Part shown: positions 8,200 through 18,169 of the stretch, piece by piece
Position numbering within the stretch: position 1 is the first letter of the stretch
How the letters are laid out: every line of letters starts with the position of its first letter
NCBI GenBank assembly: GCA_022822065.1
Contig: JAJECI010000008.1
Coordinates: 53,254 to 117,253 of the forward strand
Length of the DNA stretch: 64,000 nt
Direction of reading: 5' to 3'
DNA from: Candidatus Dadabacteria bacterium
GTDB taxonomy: Bacteria; Desulfobacterota_D; UBA1144; Nemesobacterales; Nemesobacteraceae
Notes under the pieces: model-generated
What the model saw: only the letters and a program-made list of their open reading frames with translations
What the model was told of the DNA's origin: nothing
The model's database searches: none
Made by a program: the position numbers and the translations under genes

Positions 8200-8991
8200 T
8201 TAGGACTCCGGATTGATTTCGAAGCTTCCCTGAGTAACAGCCTTCCCCGACAAAAAGACTCTTTTCTCAAGAAGTCTTGTATTAATAAGGCCGCCTCTTT
8301 CCGATGCCTGGTAGCCCGTGAGTTCTTTCTTCCCGAGTCTGCGGCTCCAGAAAGGACAAAGGCAGCAGTGAGCAGATCCCGTAACCGGATCCTCCTCTAT
8401 CCCGGCGTTAGGAGCGAAAAAACGCGATACGAAATCGTAGCGGTGAGAACTTGAGACGCTCGTTATTATAAGTCCCCTGGAATCAAGCCTCCTTATGTGG
8501 CCGAGTTCCGGGACGGCGCTTCTTACCGTCTCTTCGCTCTCGTAAAGAGCGAGGTAGTCAAAGCGGTTTCTGCCCACGTAAAGAGGGACTTGGGAAATCG
8601 CCATAAGCAGGTCCTCCGGCGCCTCAACTTCCCAAGGGTCCTCCGAGGGGAAATCCATCTCTATGAGGTCGCTTTTTCTCCTCGCGGTAAGAACCCCGCT
8701 TTTTGTGGAAAATACGGCATCTTCCATATCGGGAAGGATGCCGAGAGTGAAAAGAATATGGGCGCTTGCGAGGGTGGCGTGTCCGCAAAGGTCAACTTCC
8801 ATCTTGGGAGTAAACCATCTGAGTTCAAAAAGACCTTTTCTCCTGAGCAGAAAAGCCGTCTCTGAGAGATTTACCCGGGAAGCGATCTCCTGCTTTCTCC
8901 GATCCGGCATCTCTTTTTCAAGAATGCACACGGCGGCCGGATTTCCGGAATTCGGCCCGTCGGTAAAAGCATCAACGGTATATACCCTCAT
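8200..8991 (-). CDS. PhzF-family isomerase/epimerase-fold protein
   Basis: About 263 residues of the PhzF (YddE/YHI9) family, a two-lobed diaminopimelate-epimerase-like fold. Visible signatures are the catalytic Glu44 in NLSETAFLL, DLCGHATLA, and the late motif DPVTGSAHC. Only a few members make phenazines; most have unknown substrates, so a phenazine role should not be assumed. The start ATG at 8991 overlaps the stop codon of the upstream VWA gene (TGATG), indicating translational coupling; a GTG one codon earlier is also in frame. Confidence 0.9.
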   Translation of the reverse strand: MRVYTVDAFTDGPNSGNPAAVCILEKEMPDRRKQEIASRVNLSETAFLLRRKGLFELRWFTPKMEVDLCGHATLASAHILFTLGILPDMEDAVFSTKSGVLTARRKSDLIEMDFPSEDPWEVEAPEDLLMAISQVPLYVGRNRFDYLALYESEETVRSAVPELGHIRRLDSRGLIITSVSSSHRYDFVSRFFAPNAGIEEDPVTGSAHCCLCPFWSRRLGKKELTGYQASERGGLINTRLLEKRVFLSGKAVTQGSFEINPES

Positions 8992-10205
8992 CACGTCGGG
9001 AGTCCCGACGTGCCGTGATGGCCGGGACGCCGCTTGAGGGCCAGAATAGCGTCCTTTATACCCGAGAGCGTAAGGGGGAACATGTTGCTTTCGTAAAAAT
9101 CGTTTAGCATGCCTATGCTTTCAGTCCACTTCCATTCATCTTGCGGCACGGGGTTAAGCCATACTGTAAAAGGATATTTCGCCTTTATCCTGTTAAGCCA
9201 CAGAAGGCCCGGCTCATCGTTATTGTGTTCAACGCTTCCGTTGGGATACACGAGTTCCCACGGGGACATGGAAGCGTCACCGACTATAATGCACTTGTAA
9301 TCGCCGTTGTATTTGTTGAGCACCGAGAAGGTGGGAATCCTCTCACTGAAGCGTCTCGCGTTGTCTTTCCACACGGCTTCGTATATGCAGTTGTGAAAAT
9401 AGTAGAATTCAAGGTGCTTGAATTCATGCCTAGCGGCAGAGAAAAGCCTTGAGCAAAGCTCGACATGATCTTCCATTGAACCTCCGACGTCAAAGAACAT
9501 AAGAACCTTGACGTTGTTCTTGCGTGAGGGAACAAACTCAAGGTCAAGCAGCCCCGCGTTTTTTGAAGTCCTGTCGATTGTTTTATCAATGTCAAGCTCC
9601 TCCCCCACCCCCTCTCTCGTGAGAACCCTGAGTTTTTTCAGGGCCATCTTCATGTTCCTTACGTTTAATTCCACAGAATCGTCAAGATCGCGAAACTCTC
9701 TTTTGTCCCACACCTTGACGGCCCGCCTCTGCCTGCCTCCGTCCTGCCCTATCCGAATACCGGCGGGATTGTAACCGTACGCTCCGTAGGGAGAAGTGCC
9801 GCCCGTGCCCACCCATCTGTTCCCGCCTTGGTGGCGTTTTTTCTGCTTCTCGAAAATCTCCCTCAACCTCTCCATCAATTCTTCAAGCCCGCCCATGGAA
9901 CGGATCATCTGCTTATCCTCTTCGGAGAGGGCGTTCTCGAAGTTCTTGCGCAGCCACTCAAGCGGAATCTGCATAAACTGCTCGGTATCGGCAAGCTGAG
10001 CCCCACTGAAGTAAGCGGAGAAAAGCCTGTCGAACCTGTCCAGATGCCGCTCGTCTTTCACCATTACGCAGCGACTTAGATAGTAAAAATCGGTCGGGTC
10101 GTAACCGATCACGTCGCGGTCAAGGGCTTCGAGAAAAGTAAGATACTCTTTTAGGGTGACGGGAAACCCGTCGTTTTTAAGCAGCAGGAAAAAATCAAGA
10201 AACAT
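8991..10205 (-). CDS. VWA domain protein, CoxE-like
   Basis: A 404-residue cytosolic protein. The C-terminal half is a von Willebrand A domain of the CoxE type, with a MIDAS-like metal motif DVGGSM (the usual DxSxS has Gly at the middle position). The N-terminal half is helical and charged. It is paired with the MoxR ATPase directly upstream (12 bases between them). MoxR-VWA pairs act as AAA+ chaperone systems that insert metals into, or activate, enzymes. The client here is unknown; the coupled phzF gene downstream is the only hint. Confidence 0.9.
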   Translation of the reverse strand: MFLDFFLLLKNDGFPVTLKEYLTFLEALDRDVIGYDPTDFYYLSRCVMVKDERHLDRFDRLFSAYFSGAQLADTEQFMQIPLEWLRKNFENALSEEDKQMIRSMGGLEELMERLREIFEKQKKRHQGGNRWVGTGGTSPYGAYGYNPAGIRIGQDGGRQRRAVKVWDKREFRDLDDSVELNVRNMKMALKKLRVLTREGVGEELDIDKTIDRTSKNAGLLDLEFVPSRKNNVKVLMFFDVGGSMEDHVELCSRLFSAARHEFKHLEFYYFHNCIYEAVWKDNARRFSERIPTFSVLNKYNGDYKCIIVGDASMSPWELVYPNGSVEHNNDEPGLLWLNRIKAKYPFTVWLNPVPQDEWKWTESIGMLNDFYESNMFPLTLSGIKDAILALKRRPGHHGTSGLPT

Positions 10206-10217
10206 GAACTTATCCCC

Positions 10218-11054
10218 CTACCTTCTGAATCTTCGCCTGATCGCCTCGAGCATCTCGTAGTCCGCCTCGTTCTTGATAAGCGCGCCCGAGTAAGGCGGAA
10301 GGCTCTCTTCAATATCCACTCCCGGGAGTTCCCCCGCGGCCACGCGGTCGGCCGCAAGCAGTTTTATCCAGTCTATAAGTTCGCTGGTGGAGGGTTTTTT
10401 CTTAAGGCCGTCGACTTCCCTTACGGAATAAAAGAGGGTGAGCGCGTTATCCATGAGCTTTCGCTCAAGATCGGGGTAATGCACCTTAACTATTTTCTCA
10501 AGAGTCTTGCGGTCGGGGAAAGCTATGTAGTGAAAAAAGCACCTTCTCAAAAAAGCGTCCGGAAGTTCCTTTTCGTTATTTGAAGTGATTATCACTATGA
10601 CTCTTTTAACCGCCCTTACGGTTTTCTTGAGCTCGTAGCAGTAAAACTCCATCCTGTCGAGTTCAAGGAGAAGGTCATTCGGAAACTCTATGTCCGCCTT
10701 GTCTATCTCATCAATCAGCAGCACTATCTGCTCGGGGCTCTCGAAAGCCTCCCAGAGCTTTCCTTTCTTTATGTAGTTTGAGATATCGTTTACCCTCTCG
10801 TCTCCGAGCTGAGAGTCGCGAAGTCTGGCAACGGCGTCGTATTCGTAAAGACCCTGCTGCGCGGTTGTAGTGGACTTTATGTGCCAAGTTATAAGCGACT
10901 TTCCAAGCGCCTTTGCAACCTCAAACGCAAGCATGGTCTTGCCTGTTCCCGGTTCGCCCTTAACAAGAAGCGGACGCTCAAGCGTAATGGCCGCGTTAAC
11001 GGCCACGGCTAAGTCTTTTGTGGCTATGTAATTGTCTGTGCCTTTGAACTTCAT
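10218..11054 (-). CDS. MoxR-family AAA+ ATPase
   Basis: 278 residues with Walker A GEPGTGKT (residues 33-40), Walker B VLLIDEIDKAD (about 112-122), a sensor-1 region IVIITSNNEKELPDAFLRRC and an arginine finger (RR). This is the CoxD/APE2220-like branch of the MoxR group. It is expected to form a hexameric ring working with the VWA protein encoded next to it. The ATG at 11054 has GGGTGA upstream. Confidence 0.93.
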   Translation of the reverse strand: MKFKGTDNYIATKDLAVAVNAAITLERPLLVKGEPGTGKTMLAFEVAKALGKSLITWHIKSTTTAQQGLYEYDAVARLRDSQLGDERVNDISNYIKKGKLWEAFESPEQIVLLIDEIDKADIEFPNDLLLELDRMEFYCYELKKTVRAVKRVIVIITSNNEKELPDAFLRRCFFHYIAFPDRKTLEKIVKVHYPDLERKLMDNALTLFYSVREVDGLKKKPSTSELIDWIKLLAADRVAAGELPGVDIEESLPPYSGALIKNEADYEMLEAIRRRFRR

Positions 11055-11090
11055 TTTTCACCCACCCGCGGGGGATAGCAAAAACTCCCC

Positions 11091-11960
11091 CTACTTATTG
11101 AATACGATTGTCCTGTTTTTGTAAATCAAAATCTCCCGGTTTATATGGGACCAGATCGCGTTTGAAAGAACCAGTTTCTCAAGATCCTGTCCTTTTCTTT
11201 TGAGGTCGTCTATCGAATCATCATAATTAACTTTTATGACATCCTGCTCTATTATGGGTCCCGAATCGAGTTCATCGGTTACGTAATGACAGGTTGCCCC
11301 GACCACCTTAACCCCTCTTTCATACGCGGAGTGGTAAGGACGCGCACCAGGAAAGGCTGGAAGAAACGAATGGTGAATATTCATTATTCTGTTGGGGTAA
11401 TGCGACACGAAACTCTCGGTAAAAATTTGCATATACCTTGCAAGCACTATGAAATCCACATCGTAGCGGCGAAGGAGCTCAAGTTGCTTTGCCTCCACTT
11501 CTTCCTTGTTGTCCTTTACGTCCTCGAAGACGTAGAAATCCGCTCCATGAAGACCTGCCACATCCCTGAGATCTGGATGATTGCTTATCACAAGGGGCAT
11601 CTCAACGTCCCATTCCCTGGCGCGGAGCCTGTAAATTATGTCCGAGAGGCAGTGGGGAAGCTTGGAAACAAAAACCGCCATGCGCGGCACGTCCCCGGTG
11701 AAGAAAACCTCGAATTTCATGTCGAGTTTTTTCGCTACTTTCTCGCGGAAAATCTCCTCCGTCTCCTCGCGGCAGAGAGTAAAGCCGTCCATTCCCCACT
11801 TTGCACGGATAAAGGTCACCATGTCGTTCGTGTCAACACAATGCTGCAGCGCGTGGATATTACCCCCGTATTCGAATATAAAGTTGGTGACCGCGTGAAC
11901 CAGACCGGGACGGTCGGGGGAGTGCACTAGCAGAATTGCTTCTTCCTGTTTCTCCGGCAT
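11091..11960 (-). CDS. purU: Formyltetrahydrofolate deformylase
   Basis: 289 residues: an N-terminal ACT domain (about 7-85, with SPDRPGLVHAVTNFI) and a C-terminal formyl-transferase fold containing the catalytic segment MNIHHSFLPAFPGARPY. PurU hydrolyses 10-formyl-THF to formate and THF, balancing one-carbon units and supplying formate for purine synthesis. Length and domain order are standard. It stands 36 bases upstream of moxR on the same strand. Confidence 0.95.
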   Translation of the reverse strand: MPEKQEEAILLVHSPDRPGLVHAVTNFIFEYGGNIHALQHCVDTNDMVTFIRAKWGMDGFTLCREETEEIFREKVAKKLDMKFEVFFTGDVPRMAVFVSKLPHCLSDIIYRLRAREWDVEMPLVISNHPDLRDVAGLHGADFYVFEDVKDNKEEVEAKQLELLRRYDVDFIVLARYMQIFTESFVSHYPNRIMNIHHSFLPAFPGARPYHSAYERGVKVVGATCHYVTDELDSGPIIEQDVIKVNYDDSIDDLKRKGQDLEKLVLSNAIWSHINREILIYKNRTIVFNK

Positions 11961-12009
11961 TTTCAGTTAAAGTCCGTTTCCTGGTTTTTGATGGCTTCTG
12001 TCTATAAGG

Positions 12010-12498
12010 CTACGACCAGGGCTCCTTGTAGTAGTAGGTAAAGTTAGCGACCTTCGGCCGTTCCGTCCACCCCTTTTTTCTGTAAAAGCCCTGCAGATAG
12101 GACGGCTTGTCTTTGCCGTTGGTCACCATCAGACGGTAAACATCCCTTTCTCTGCCCTCTTCCATAACCGCCTCGATAAGACGGCTCCCCGCCCCCATTC
12201 CGCTTGCCGAAGGACTTACAAACAGGTCCGAGACATACCCCTCGTAGCTTCCCAGCATCACGAACGGTACCCAGTGAACGGTGGTGAACCCGACAACCCT
12301 TCCCCCCGAATCGCAGGCCACGTACATGGTGTGTCCTTCGGGGTCTTCGCCGGCTCGGAGTATCAGATCCCGGATCGGAGATGATACCTCCTCAAGCGGA
12401 AGGGAGTTTCTTCTCTCAGACCAGCCGATCTCCCTCAGTATCAGGGCCATCGCCTCCGCATCGTCGCCGGTGGCTTTTCTTACGGTGATTTTCTTCAA
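12010..12498 (-). CDS. GNAT-family N-acetyltransferase
   Basis: A single GNAT domain: beta strand 1 KITVRKATGDDAEAMA, the acetyl-CoA pyrophosphate loop in SPSASGMGAGSRLIEAV, and C-terminal strands ending in NFTYYYKEPW. The substrate is unknown. I favour the TTG start at 12498 (AGGA about 7 bases upstream, and GNAT proteins usually begin right at the first strand). An ATG at 12546 would add 16 residues and overlap the preceding enoyl-CoA isomerase gene by 26 bases. Confidence 0.82.
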   Translation of the reverse strand: MKKITVRKATGDDAEAMALILREIGWSERRNSLPLEEVSSPIRDLILRAGEDPEGHTMYVACDSGGRVVGFTTVHWVPFVMLGSYEGYVSDLFVSPSASGMGAGSRLIEAVMEEGRERDVYRLMVTNGKDKPSYLQGFYRKKGWTERPKVANFTYYYKEPWS

Positions 12499-12520
12499 AA
12501 CTTTTCCTGTAAGGCGACTA

Positions 12521-13294
12521 TTATTTCTTTTTCCCCAGGGTTTCAATCAGAGCCCCGAGGCTCTCCAAAACCCCCGGGCTGCGCAGAATCTTCGGAAGTC
12601 CCCTGTCAACCTCGGCGCAGACTCCCTCCATGTTCGCCACGACCTCGCGGCGAAGAGCCCTCTTGGAAAAAGCGTAGCCGGGAATAAGCGACGGACCGTA
12701 TTGCCCCGCGAACTCAACGCAGTGAGAAAGAAGCTTGTCCGCTTCATGGCTTTCATCGAAAAAGCCGAGTTTGACGGCGTCGCGGGGTTCGTAAAGAAAG
12801 CCTGTTGTCATGACCTGCTGCGCGATTGCCGTACCCAGCGAGTAAAGCACGATCTGGGCTACCGCCGAAGGAATAGGGAAACCTATGGTGATTTCGTTAA
12901 GACCGAACCTTGCCCCCGAGTCAACACATACCCTGTAATCGCAGCAAAGAGCCAGTATAAGTCCGCCCGCTATCGCGTGACCGTTTACCGCCGCCACAAC
13001 AGGTCTTTCATAAGTAAAAACCCGAAGCAAGGACCCGCAAAAACGCTTGTACCACTGCCAGATCTCCTCTTCATCCCCAGCGGTAAAAAGCGAAAGATGG
13101 TACTTAAGATCAAGGCCCGCGGAAAAAGCCCTCTGAGAAGAGGTAAACACCACGGGGCTTTCCGTGTGATCGCTCTCAAGCGTCGCAAAAGCCTCTTGAA
13201 GATCGCTGAAGAGACCCTCGCCCATGACGTTCATCGGGTTTGAGTTCATGCGCACGACCGCGACGTCACCCATTCTTTCAATTTCCCAGCTCAT
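12521..13294 (-). CDS. Crotonase-superfamily protein, probable delta3-delta2-enoyl-CoA isomerase
   Basis: 257 residues with the crotonase oxyanion-hole motifs (FSAGLDLKYHL and HAIAGGLILALCCDYRV). Where hydratases carry the first catalytic Glu (GGGLELA), this protein has Ile (AGGLILA), while the second Glu is kept in FGLNEITIGFP. That pattern matches mitochondrial ECI1-type isomerases, which use one Glu to shift cis/trans-3 double bonds to trans-2, so I prefer isomerase over hydratase. It would complement the beta-oxidation operon 3 kb away in handling unsaturated acyl-CoAs. Confidence 0.8.
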   Translation of the reverse strand: MSWEIERMGDVAVVRMNSNPMNVMGEGLFSDLQEAFATLESDHTESPVVFTSSQRAFSAGLDLKYHLSLFTAGDEEEIWQWYKRFCGSLLRVFTYERPVVAAVNGHAIAGGLILALCCDYRVCVDSGARFGLNEITIGFPIPSAVAQIVLYSLGTAIAQQVMTTGFLYEPRDAVKLGFFDESHEADKLLSHCVEFAGQYGPSLIPGYAFSKRALRREVVANMEGVCAEVDRGLPKILRSPGVLESLGALIETLGKKK

Positions 13295-13324
13295 AATCTC
13301 TCCCTGTCCATGTGAATGCGCAAA

Positions 13325-15022
13325 TCAAGTTTTTCCGTCCATGCGGCGGCTCCATGAATCCCTAAGGGAAACCGTCCTGTTAAAAACGGGCGCCCCGGGC
13401 GTTGAATCCGCGGAATCAAGTATGAAGTATCCCTTCCTCTCAAACTGGTAGTTAGTCTCTGCTGAACAGTCCCCAAGAACTGGTTCGGCCGCACAGTTCT
13501 CGAGTGTCTTAAGGGAATCGGGGTTAAGAAATTCGGTGAATTCCCTCTGCTTGTCGCCCATTGGGTTCGGGACGGTGAAAAGTCTGTCGTAGAGCCTTGC
13601 GGTCACCCTGGAGGCGTTTTTCGCGCACACCCAGTGTATGGTGCCCCTTACTTTCCTCCCGTCAGGGGCGCTCCCGCCTCTTGTGTCGGGGTCGTATTCG
13701 CAGTGAACCTCGGTTACCTCTCCGGTCGTCGGGTCGCGCTCAAAACCCACGCACTTCACTAGGTAGGCGTAGCGCAGGCGCACTTCCGAACCCGGGGAGA
13801 GCCTGTAGAACTTTTTCGGCGGATCCTCCATGAAATCATCCCTTTCAATGAAAAGCTCTCTTGAAAAGGGGACTTTTCTTTTTCCCATGGAGGGATCTTC
13901 CGGGTTGTTTACCGCTTCGAGTTCCTCTTCCGCACCCTCGGGATAATTCGTTATCACCACTTTCAGGGGGTCAAGCACCGCCATAACCCTCTGCGCCCTC
14001 TGGTTGAGATCCTCCCTTACGCTGTGCTCGAGAAGCTCCATGTCTATCACGCTGTCCTGTTTCGTTATACCTATTTTCCGGCAGAAATCCCTTATCGACT
14101 CAGGCGTGTACCCTCTCCTGCGCAATCCCGAGATCGTGGGCATCCTGGGATCGTCCCACCCGCTTACATATCCCTCGGAAACCAGCTTCATGAGATTTCT
14201 TTTGCTGAGAACCGTGTAGCTGAGGTTGAGCCTCGCGAACTCGATCTGTTGGGAATGATATATGCCGAGCTGGGCGATAAACCAGTCGTAAAGAGGCCGG
14301 TGGTCCTCAAACTCAAGGGTGCAGAGTGAATGGGTGATGCCTTCGATGGAGTCGCTCTGTCCATGGGCCCAGTCATACATTGGATAAATGGACCAGGAAT
14401 CCCCGGTACGGGCGTGAGACTTCTTCATTATCCGGTACATGACCGGGTCGCGCATGTTCATGTTGCCCGAAGCCATGTCTATTTTCGCCCGAAGCACGTA
14501 CTGTCCATCGTCGAAATCCCCGTCTCTCATCGCCCGGAAAAGCTTCAGGTTCTCCTCAACGGATCTCTCCCTTGAAGGGCTCTCTCTGCCGGGTTCAGAA
14601 AGTGTTCCCCGGTATTCTCTTATTTCCTCGGCGCTCAGGTCGTCCACGTAGGCTTTCCCCCCGCTTATCAGCCCCAAGGCGTATTCATAAAGCTGCTCGA
14701 AATAATCAGAGGCGTAGTAGGTTCTCTCCTCCCAGTCAAACCCGAGCCACCTGACATCTTCCTTGATAGCCTCCTCATACCTCACGTCTTCCTTTGAGGG
14801 GTTGGTATCGTCAAAGCGCAGGTTGCATGTTCCGCCGAATTCCTCGGCTATACCGAAATTAAGACATATGGATTTCGCATGGCCTATGTGGAGATAGCCG
14901 TTGGGCTCGGGCGGAAAACGGGTAACGGGTTTTGCGATGCCGGACTCAAGATCGCTTCTTATCCTGGCCCTTATGAAATCCTCGGATTCCGGGGCTCCGT
15001 CTTTGTCCGTCTTTGATTTCAT
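13325..15022 (-). CDS. glnS: Glutamine--tRNA ligase
   Basis: 565 residues, class I synthetase. HIGH is present as YLHIGH (about residues 43-48) after the GlnRS/GluRS signature RFPPEPNG, the KMSKR loop is VLSKRNL, and there is a C-terminal anticodon-binding beta-barrel. It discriminates as GlnRS rather than GluRS by its C-terminal beta-barrel domains and strong GlnRS-type motifs ([17 protein letters not shown]). ATG at 15022 preferred; a TTG at 15034 is in frame. Having GlnRS means tRNA-Gln can be charged directly, without only the GatCAB route. Confidence 0.96.
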   Translation of the reverse strand: MKSKTDKDGAPESEDFIRARIRSDLESGIAKPVTRFPPEPNGYLHIGHAKSICLNFGIAEEFGGTCNLRFDDTNPSKEDVRYEEAIKEDVRWLGFDWEERTYYASDYFEQLYEYALGLISGGKAYVDDLSAEEIREYRGTLSEPGRESPSRERSVEENLKLFRAMRDGDFDDGQYVLRAKIDMASGNMNMRDPVMYRIMKKSHARTGDSWSIYPMYDWAHGQSDSIEGITHSLCTLEFEDHRPLYDWFIAQLGIYHSQQIEFARLNLSYTVLSKRNLMKLVSEGYVSGWDDPRMPTISGLRRRGYTPESIRDFCRKIGITKQDSVIDMELLEHSVREDLNQRAQRVMAVLDPLKVVITNYPEGAEEELEAVNNPEDPSMGKRKVPFSRELFIERDDFMEDPPKKFYRLSPGSEVRLRYAYLVKCVGFERDPTTGEVTEVHCEYDPDTRGGSAPDGRKVRGTIHWVCAKNASRVTARLYDRLFTVPNPMGDKQREFTEFLNPDSLKTLENCAAEPVLGDCSAETNYQFERKGYFILDSADSTPGAPVFNRTVSLRDSWSRRMDGKT

Positions 15023-15131
15023 GATTACGCGCAATGACGCCCACAGAACAAGAGCATGAAGTTCCGGGTTGCGGACCCGAGGCGGTCTTCTTTTTCCTTC
15101 CGGGCGGTTCCATGGGGCAGGGAGAACCGCA

Positions 15132-15686
15132 CTATTTCCATTTTATGTTGCACCCGATGCTCGGAATCTGCTCCCATTCGATTGTCCGGCCCGCTATAAT
15201 GGAGTCGAGTGCCATACGCATATCCTTTCCGGTGACCGGTTTCCCGTTTCCGGGCCTTGAGTCGTCAAACTGCCCCCTGTAAATGCACTTCAGGTCCCGG
15301 TCATAAACGAAAAAGTCGGGGGTGCAGGCGGCGTCATAGACCCTGGCGACTTCCTGCGTCTCATCGAACAGGTAGGGAAACGAATATCCCTTTTCCTCCG
15401 CGACTTTCTTCATTCTCTCGGGAGAATCATCAGGATAGTTCTCAACGTCGTTTGAATTTATCGCTATGAAGGAAACTCCCTTGGGAATGTACTCATCGGC
15501 AACTTTCACCAGCCCATCCTGCAGGTGCTTCACGTAGGGACAGTGATTGCATATGAACATAAGCACCGTGGCAACATCGGACTTGAGATCGCCAAGCGAC
15601 AGTTCGCTGCCGCTTACGACATCCGGCAACCGGAAGTCAGGAGCCTCGCTCCCCAGCGGAATCATTGTCGATAGAGTCTTAACCAT
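15132..15686 (-). CDS. Thioredoxin-fold (redoxin/AhpC-TSA) protein
   Basis: 184 residues, thioredoxin fold of the AhpC/TSA-redoxin type: [15 protein letters not shown] opening strand and redox motif [10 protein letters not shown] (a CxxC with Asn-His between). No signal peptide, so cytosolic. This subgroup is common but its partner is not defined; a peroxidase or disulphide reductase role is plausible. Confidence 0.88.
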   Translation of the reverse strand: MVKTLSTMIPLGSEAPDFRLPDVVSGSELSLGDLKSDVATVLMFICNHCPYVKHLQDGLVKVADEYIPKGVSFIAINSNDVENYPDDSPERMKKVAEEKGYSFPYLFDETQEVARVYDAACTPDFFVYDRDLKCIYRGQFDDSRPGNGKPVTGKDMRMALDSIIAGRTIEWEQIPSIGCNIKWK

Positions 15687-15713
15687 ATTTTTTATTTTCT
15701 CCTGGTTTTTAGG

Positions 15714-16124
15714 TTATTTGTCAGTGAAACCGATCCCCTTGTGCGAACCGTCGCAAAACGGCTTGTTCTCAGAGGCCCCGCAGCGACAAAGATAGTAAGG
15801 GTCATCCCCCGAGAGCCCCGAATCATCCTCAACGCAGAGTTCAATATCCCCGCAGACCTCGTAGGGACCGTTTTTAAGCGATCTTATAACCGCGTCTCCT
15901 TCCTTGGAGGGAACGGAAGACTCGCCAGGGGAAAGACTGCTTTCAAAACCCGCTCTCCTGTGCGAACCGTCGCAAAACGGCTTGTTCTCGGAGGTTCCGC
16001 AGCGGCAAAGAGCGATTTTCTTTTTTACCGCAAGCCCGTTGCCTTCCCCGTCTTCAAGCAACTCAAGGTCGCTTACAATCAGGGGACCGCCGTCCATGAT
16101 CTCTATTTTGGTTTTCTCGCTCAT
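15714..16124 (-). CDS. Double CDGSH iron-sulfur domain protein
   Basis: 136 residues with two CDGSH motifs, CRCGTSENKPFCDGSH and CRCGASENKPFCDGSH. Each supplies three Cys and one His for a [2Fe-2S] cluster, as in mitoNEET-type proteins; here the two units sit in one chain. The N-terminal part (about residues 1-35) resembles the DUF1271/YjdI-like extension common in bacterial members. The function is probably redox or Fe-S trafficking. It lies 27 bases upstream of the thioredoxin-fold gene, same strand. Confidence 0.9.
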   Translation of the reverse strand: MSEKTKIEIMDGGPLIVSDLELLEDGEGNGLAVKKKIALCRCGTSENKPFCDGSHRRAGFESSLSPGESSVPSKEGDAVIRSLKNGPYEVCGDIELCVEDDSGLSGDDPYYLCRCGASENKPFCDGSHKGIGFTDK

Positions 16125-16182
16125 ATCCGGCTACTAGTTAAGGTAATCCGCCCATTCAGACAGTCGCCGTTTACGTCTGAGT

Positions 16183-17373
16183 TTACATTTTTTCGACAAT
16201 CATTGCTATACCCATGCCGCCTCCCATGCACAAAGAAACCATCCCGTACCCGCCGGGGCGGACGTTTTCAAATTCATGAAGAAGCTTTACGAGCAGCACC
16301 GCTCCCGTGGCCCCCACTGGGTGCCCGAGCGCTATGGCTCCGCCGTTTATGTTCAGTTTATCCTCCGCAATGGGAAAATCGCTCAGTACAGCGAGGGATT
16401 GCGCCGCGAAGGCTTCGTTGAGTTCAACCAGATCGATATCGTCGATTCCGAGCCCGGCTTTGTCAAGAGCCATGCGCATCGCGGGAACCGGACCTATTCC
16501 CATGATCGCGGGATCAACGCCGGAAATTGCGTAGGATTTAATCGACGCAAGCGGACTGAGGCCCAGTTTTTCCGCTTTGCTCTCAGACGTGACGATCAAG
16601 GCGGCGGCTCCGTCGTTAATGCCCGATGAATTCGCCGCAGTCACCGTGCCATCTTTCTTGAAAACCGGTCTTAACTTCGAGATGCCCTCAAGCGTAACGT
16701 CCGGCCTCGGGTGCTCGTCAGTGTCAAACTCAACGGAACTGCCCCTTCGTCCGGGAACAGACACCGGAACTATCTGGGAGGTAAATTTCCCGTTCTCCAT
16801 CGCGGCTTTGGCCTTCATCTGGCTTGAGTAAGCGAACTCGTCCTGGCGCTCCCTTGATATTTCATATTTCTCCGCGAGATTCTCCGCCGTAACGCCCATG
16901 TGGTAATCGTTAAACGCATCCATGAGCCCGTCACACAGAATTCCGTCCACAAGCTCATCGGAGGGCGTTGACATCTTGTATCCCCACCTGGCTTTCCGAA
17001 GATAGAAGGGAGCCACGCTCATGCTTTCCATCCCTCCCGCCACAACGCATTCGCAGTCGCCGGACTTTATGGTCTGGGCGGCACTTACGACGGACTGAAG
17101 GCCCGAACCACAGACCCTGTTAACGGTAACCGCGGGGGTTTCAACTTTTAACCCGGAATTAACCGATACCTGCCTCGCCGGGTTCTGCCCTTGTCCCGCT
17201 CCCAGTATATTGCCCATTATGCAGTCATCTATCTGTTCGGGCGGCAGGGACGCCCTGTTTATAATCTCCCTGACGACCGCCGTCCCGAGATCGACCGCGG
17301 AAACATCCTTAAGCGTTCCTCCGAACGTCCCTATCGCGGTTCTAAGTGGCTCTGAAAGCACGACTTTTTCCAT
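16183..17373 (-). CDS. Acetyl-CoA C-acyltransferase (thiolase)
   Basis: 396 residues of the type II thiolase fold. The nucleophilic cysteine is Cys88 in NRVCGSGLQ, the C-terminal catalytic His is in GHPVGATGA, and the second Cys is in SLCMGGGMG. It cleaves 3-ketoacyl-CoA in beta-oxidation or condenses acetyl-CoA to acetoacetyl-CoA. It is the last gene of a four-gene minus-strand operon (acyl-CoA dehydrogenase, HBD, enoyl-CoA hydratase, thiolase); only 2 bases separate it from the hydratase gene. Confidence 0.95.
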   Translation of the reverse strand: MEKVVLSEPLRTAIGTFGGTLKDVSAVDLGTAVVREIINRASLPPEQIDDCIMGNILGAGQGQNPARQVSVNSGLKVETPAVTVNRVCGSGLQSVVSAAQTIKSGDCECVVAGGMESMSVAPFYLRKARWGYKMSTPSDELVDGILCDGLMDAFNDYHMGVTAENLAEKYEISRERQDEFAYSSQMKAKAAMENGKFTSQIVPVSVPGRRGSSVEFDTDEHPRPDVTLEGISKLRPVFKKDGTVTAANSSGINDGAAALIVTSESKAEKLGLSPLASIKSYAISGVDPAIMGIGPVPAMRMALDKAGLGIDDIDLVELNEAFAAQSLAVLSDFPIAEDKLNINGGAIALGHPVGATGAVLLVKLLHEFENVRPGGYGMVSLCMGGGMGIAMIVEKM

Positions 17374-17375
17374 TG

Positions 17376-18158
17376 CTACTCTCCTTTGAACTCAGCCGTC
17401 CTCTTCTCAACAAACGCGCTCATTCCCTCAACCCTGTCATAGGAATCAAAACACTGGAATCCCGTTTCCATCTCGTACGCAAGTCCTTCGGAAAGTCCCG
17501 TCTCGGATCCCTGGTTTATCGCTTTTTTGGCGTAACTGACGGCAAGCGGACTGTTGCGCGCGATCTGCTGGGCTATTTTCATAACCTCATCCATAAGTTC
17601 CTCCTGCCCTACCACCTTATCCACAAGCCCGAGGGCAAGCGCTTCTGTGGCGGTGACCATCTCCCCGGTAAAAATCAGTTTCTTGGTCTTTCCGGGTCCT
17701 ATAAGCTTGGTCGATCTCTGGGTTCCTCCCCAGCAGGGAAAGAGACCGAGCTTGGTCTCGGGAAAACCCACGCGGGCCTTTTCGGAGGCGACTCTTATAT
17801 CGCATGCAAGCGCAAGTTCAAGCCCCCCTCCCAAGGCATATCCGTTTATCGCGGCTATAACCGGAAAAGACGCCTGCTCCAGATAGTCAAAAGCCCCTCT
17901 TCCCAAAGTACAGTAATCCTTGAAGTCGTCCGCCGTCATTTGACTCATCTGCCTTACGTCGGCCCCGGCGACAAAAGCCTTTCCTCCGGCCCCGGTCACA
18001 ACCAGCACCTTAAGATTCTCAGTGGGTAGCTTTTCGGTCACAAAGTCTTTGAGCTGCCCTATGGTTTCGCCATTAAGGACATTCATCGACCTCTCCTTGT
18101 TAATCGTCAATACTCCCACACCGTCTTCAGTGCTTTCAAACAAAAGATCCTTGTACAT
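17376..18158 (-). CDS. Enoyl-CoA hydratase
   Basis: 260 residues with both catalytic glutamates of the crotonase family: GGGLELALACD and FPETKLGLFPCWGGTQR. It hydrates trans-2-enoyl-CoA to (3S)-3-hydroxyacyl-CoA. It is the third gene of the beta-oxidation operon, between the 3-hydroxyacyl-CoA dehydrogenase and the thiolase. Confidence 0.95.
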   Translation of the reverse strand: MYKDLLFESTEDGVGVLTINKERSMNVLNGETIGQLKDFVTEKLPTENLKVLVVTGAGGKAFVAGADVRQMSQMTADDFKDYCTLGRGAFDYLEQASFPVIAAINGYALGGGLELALACDIRVASEKARVGFPETKLGLFPCWGGTQRSTKLIGPGKTKKLIFTGEMVTATEALALGLVDKVVGQEELMDEVMKIAQQIARNSPLAVSYAKKAINQGSETGLSEGLAYEMETGFQCFDSYDRVEGMSAFVEKRTAEFKGE

Positions 18159-18169
18159 TTATGCCTCCT

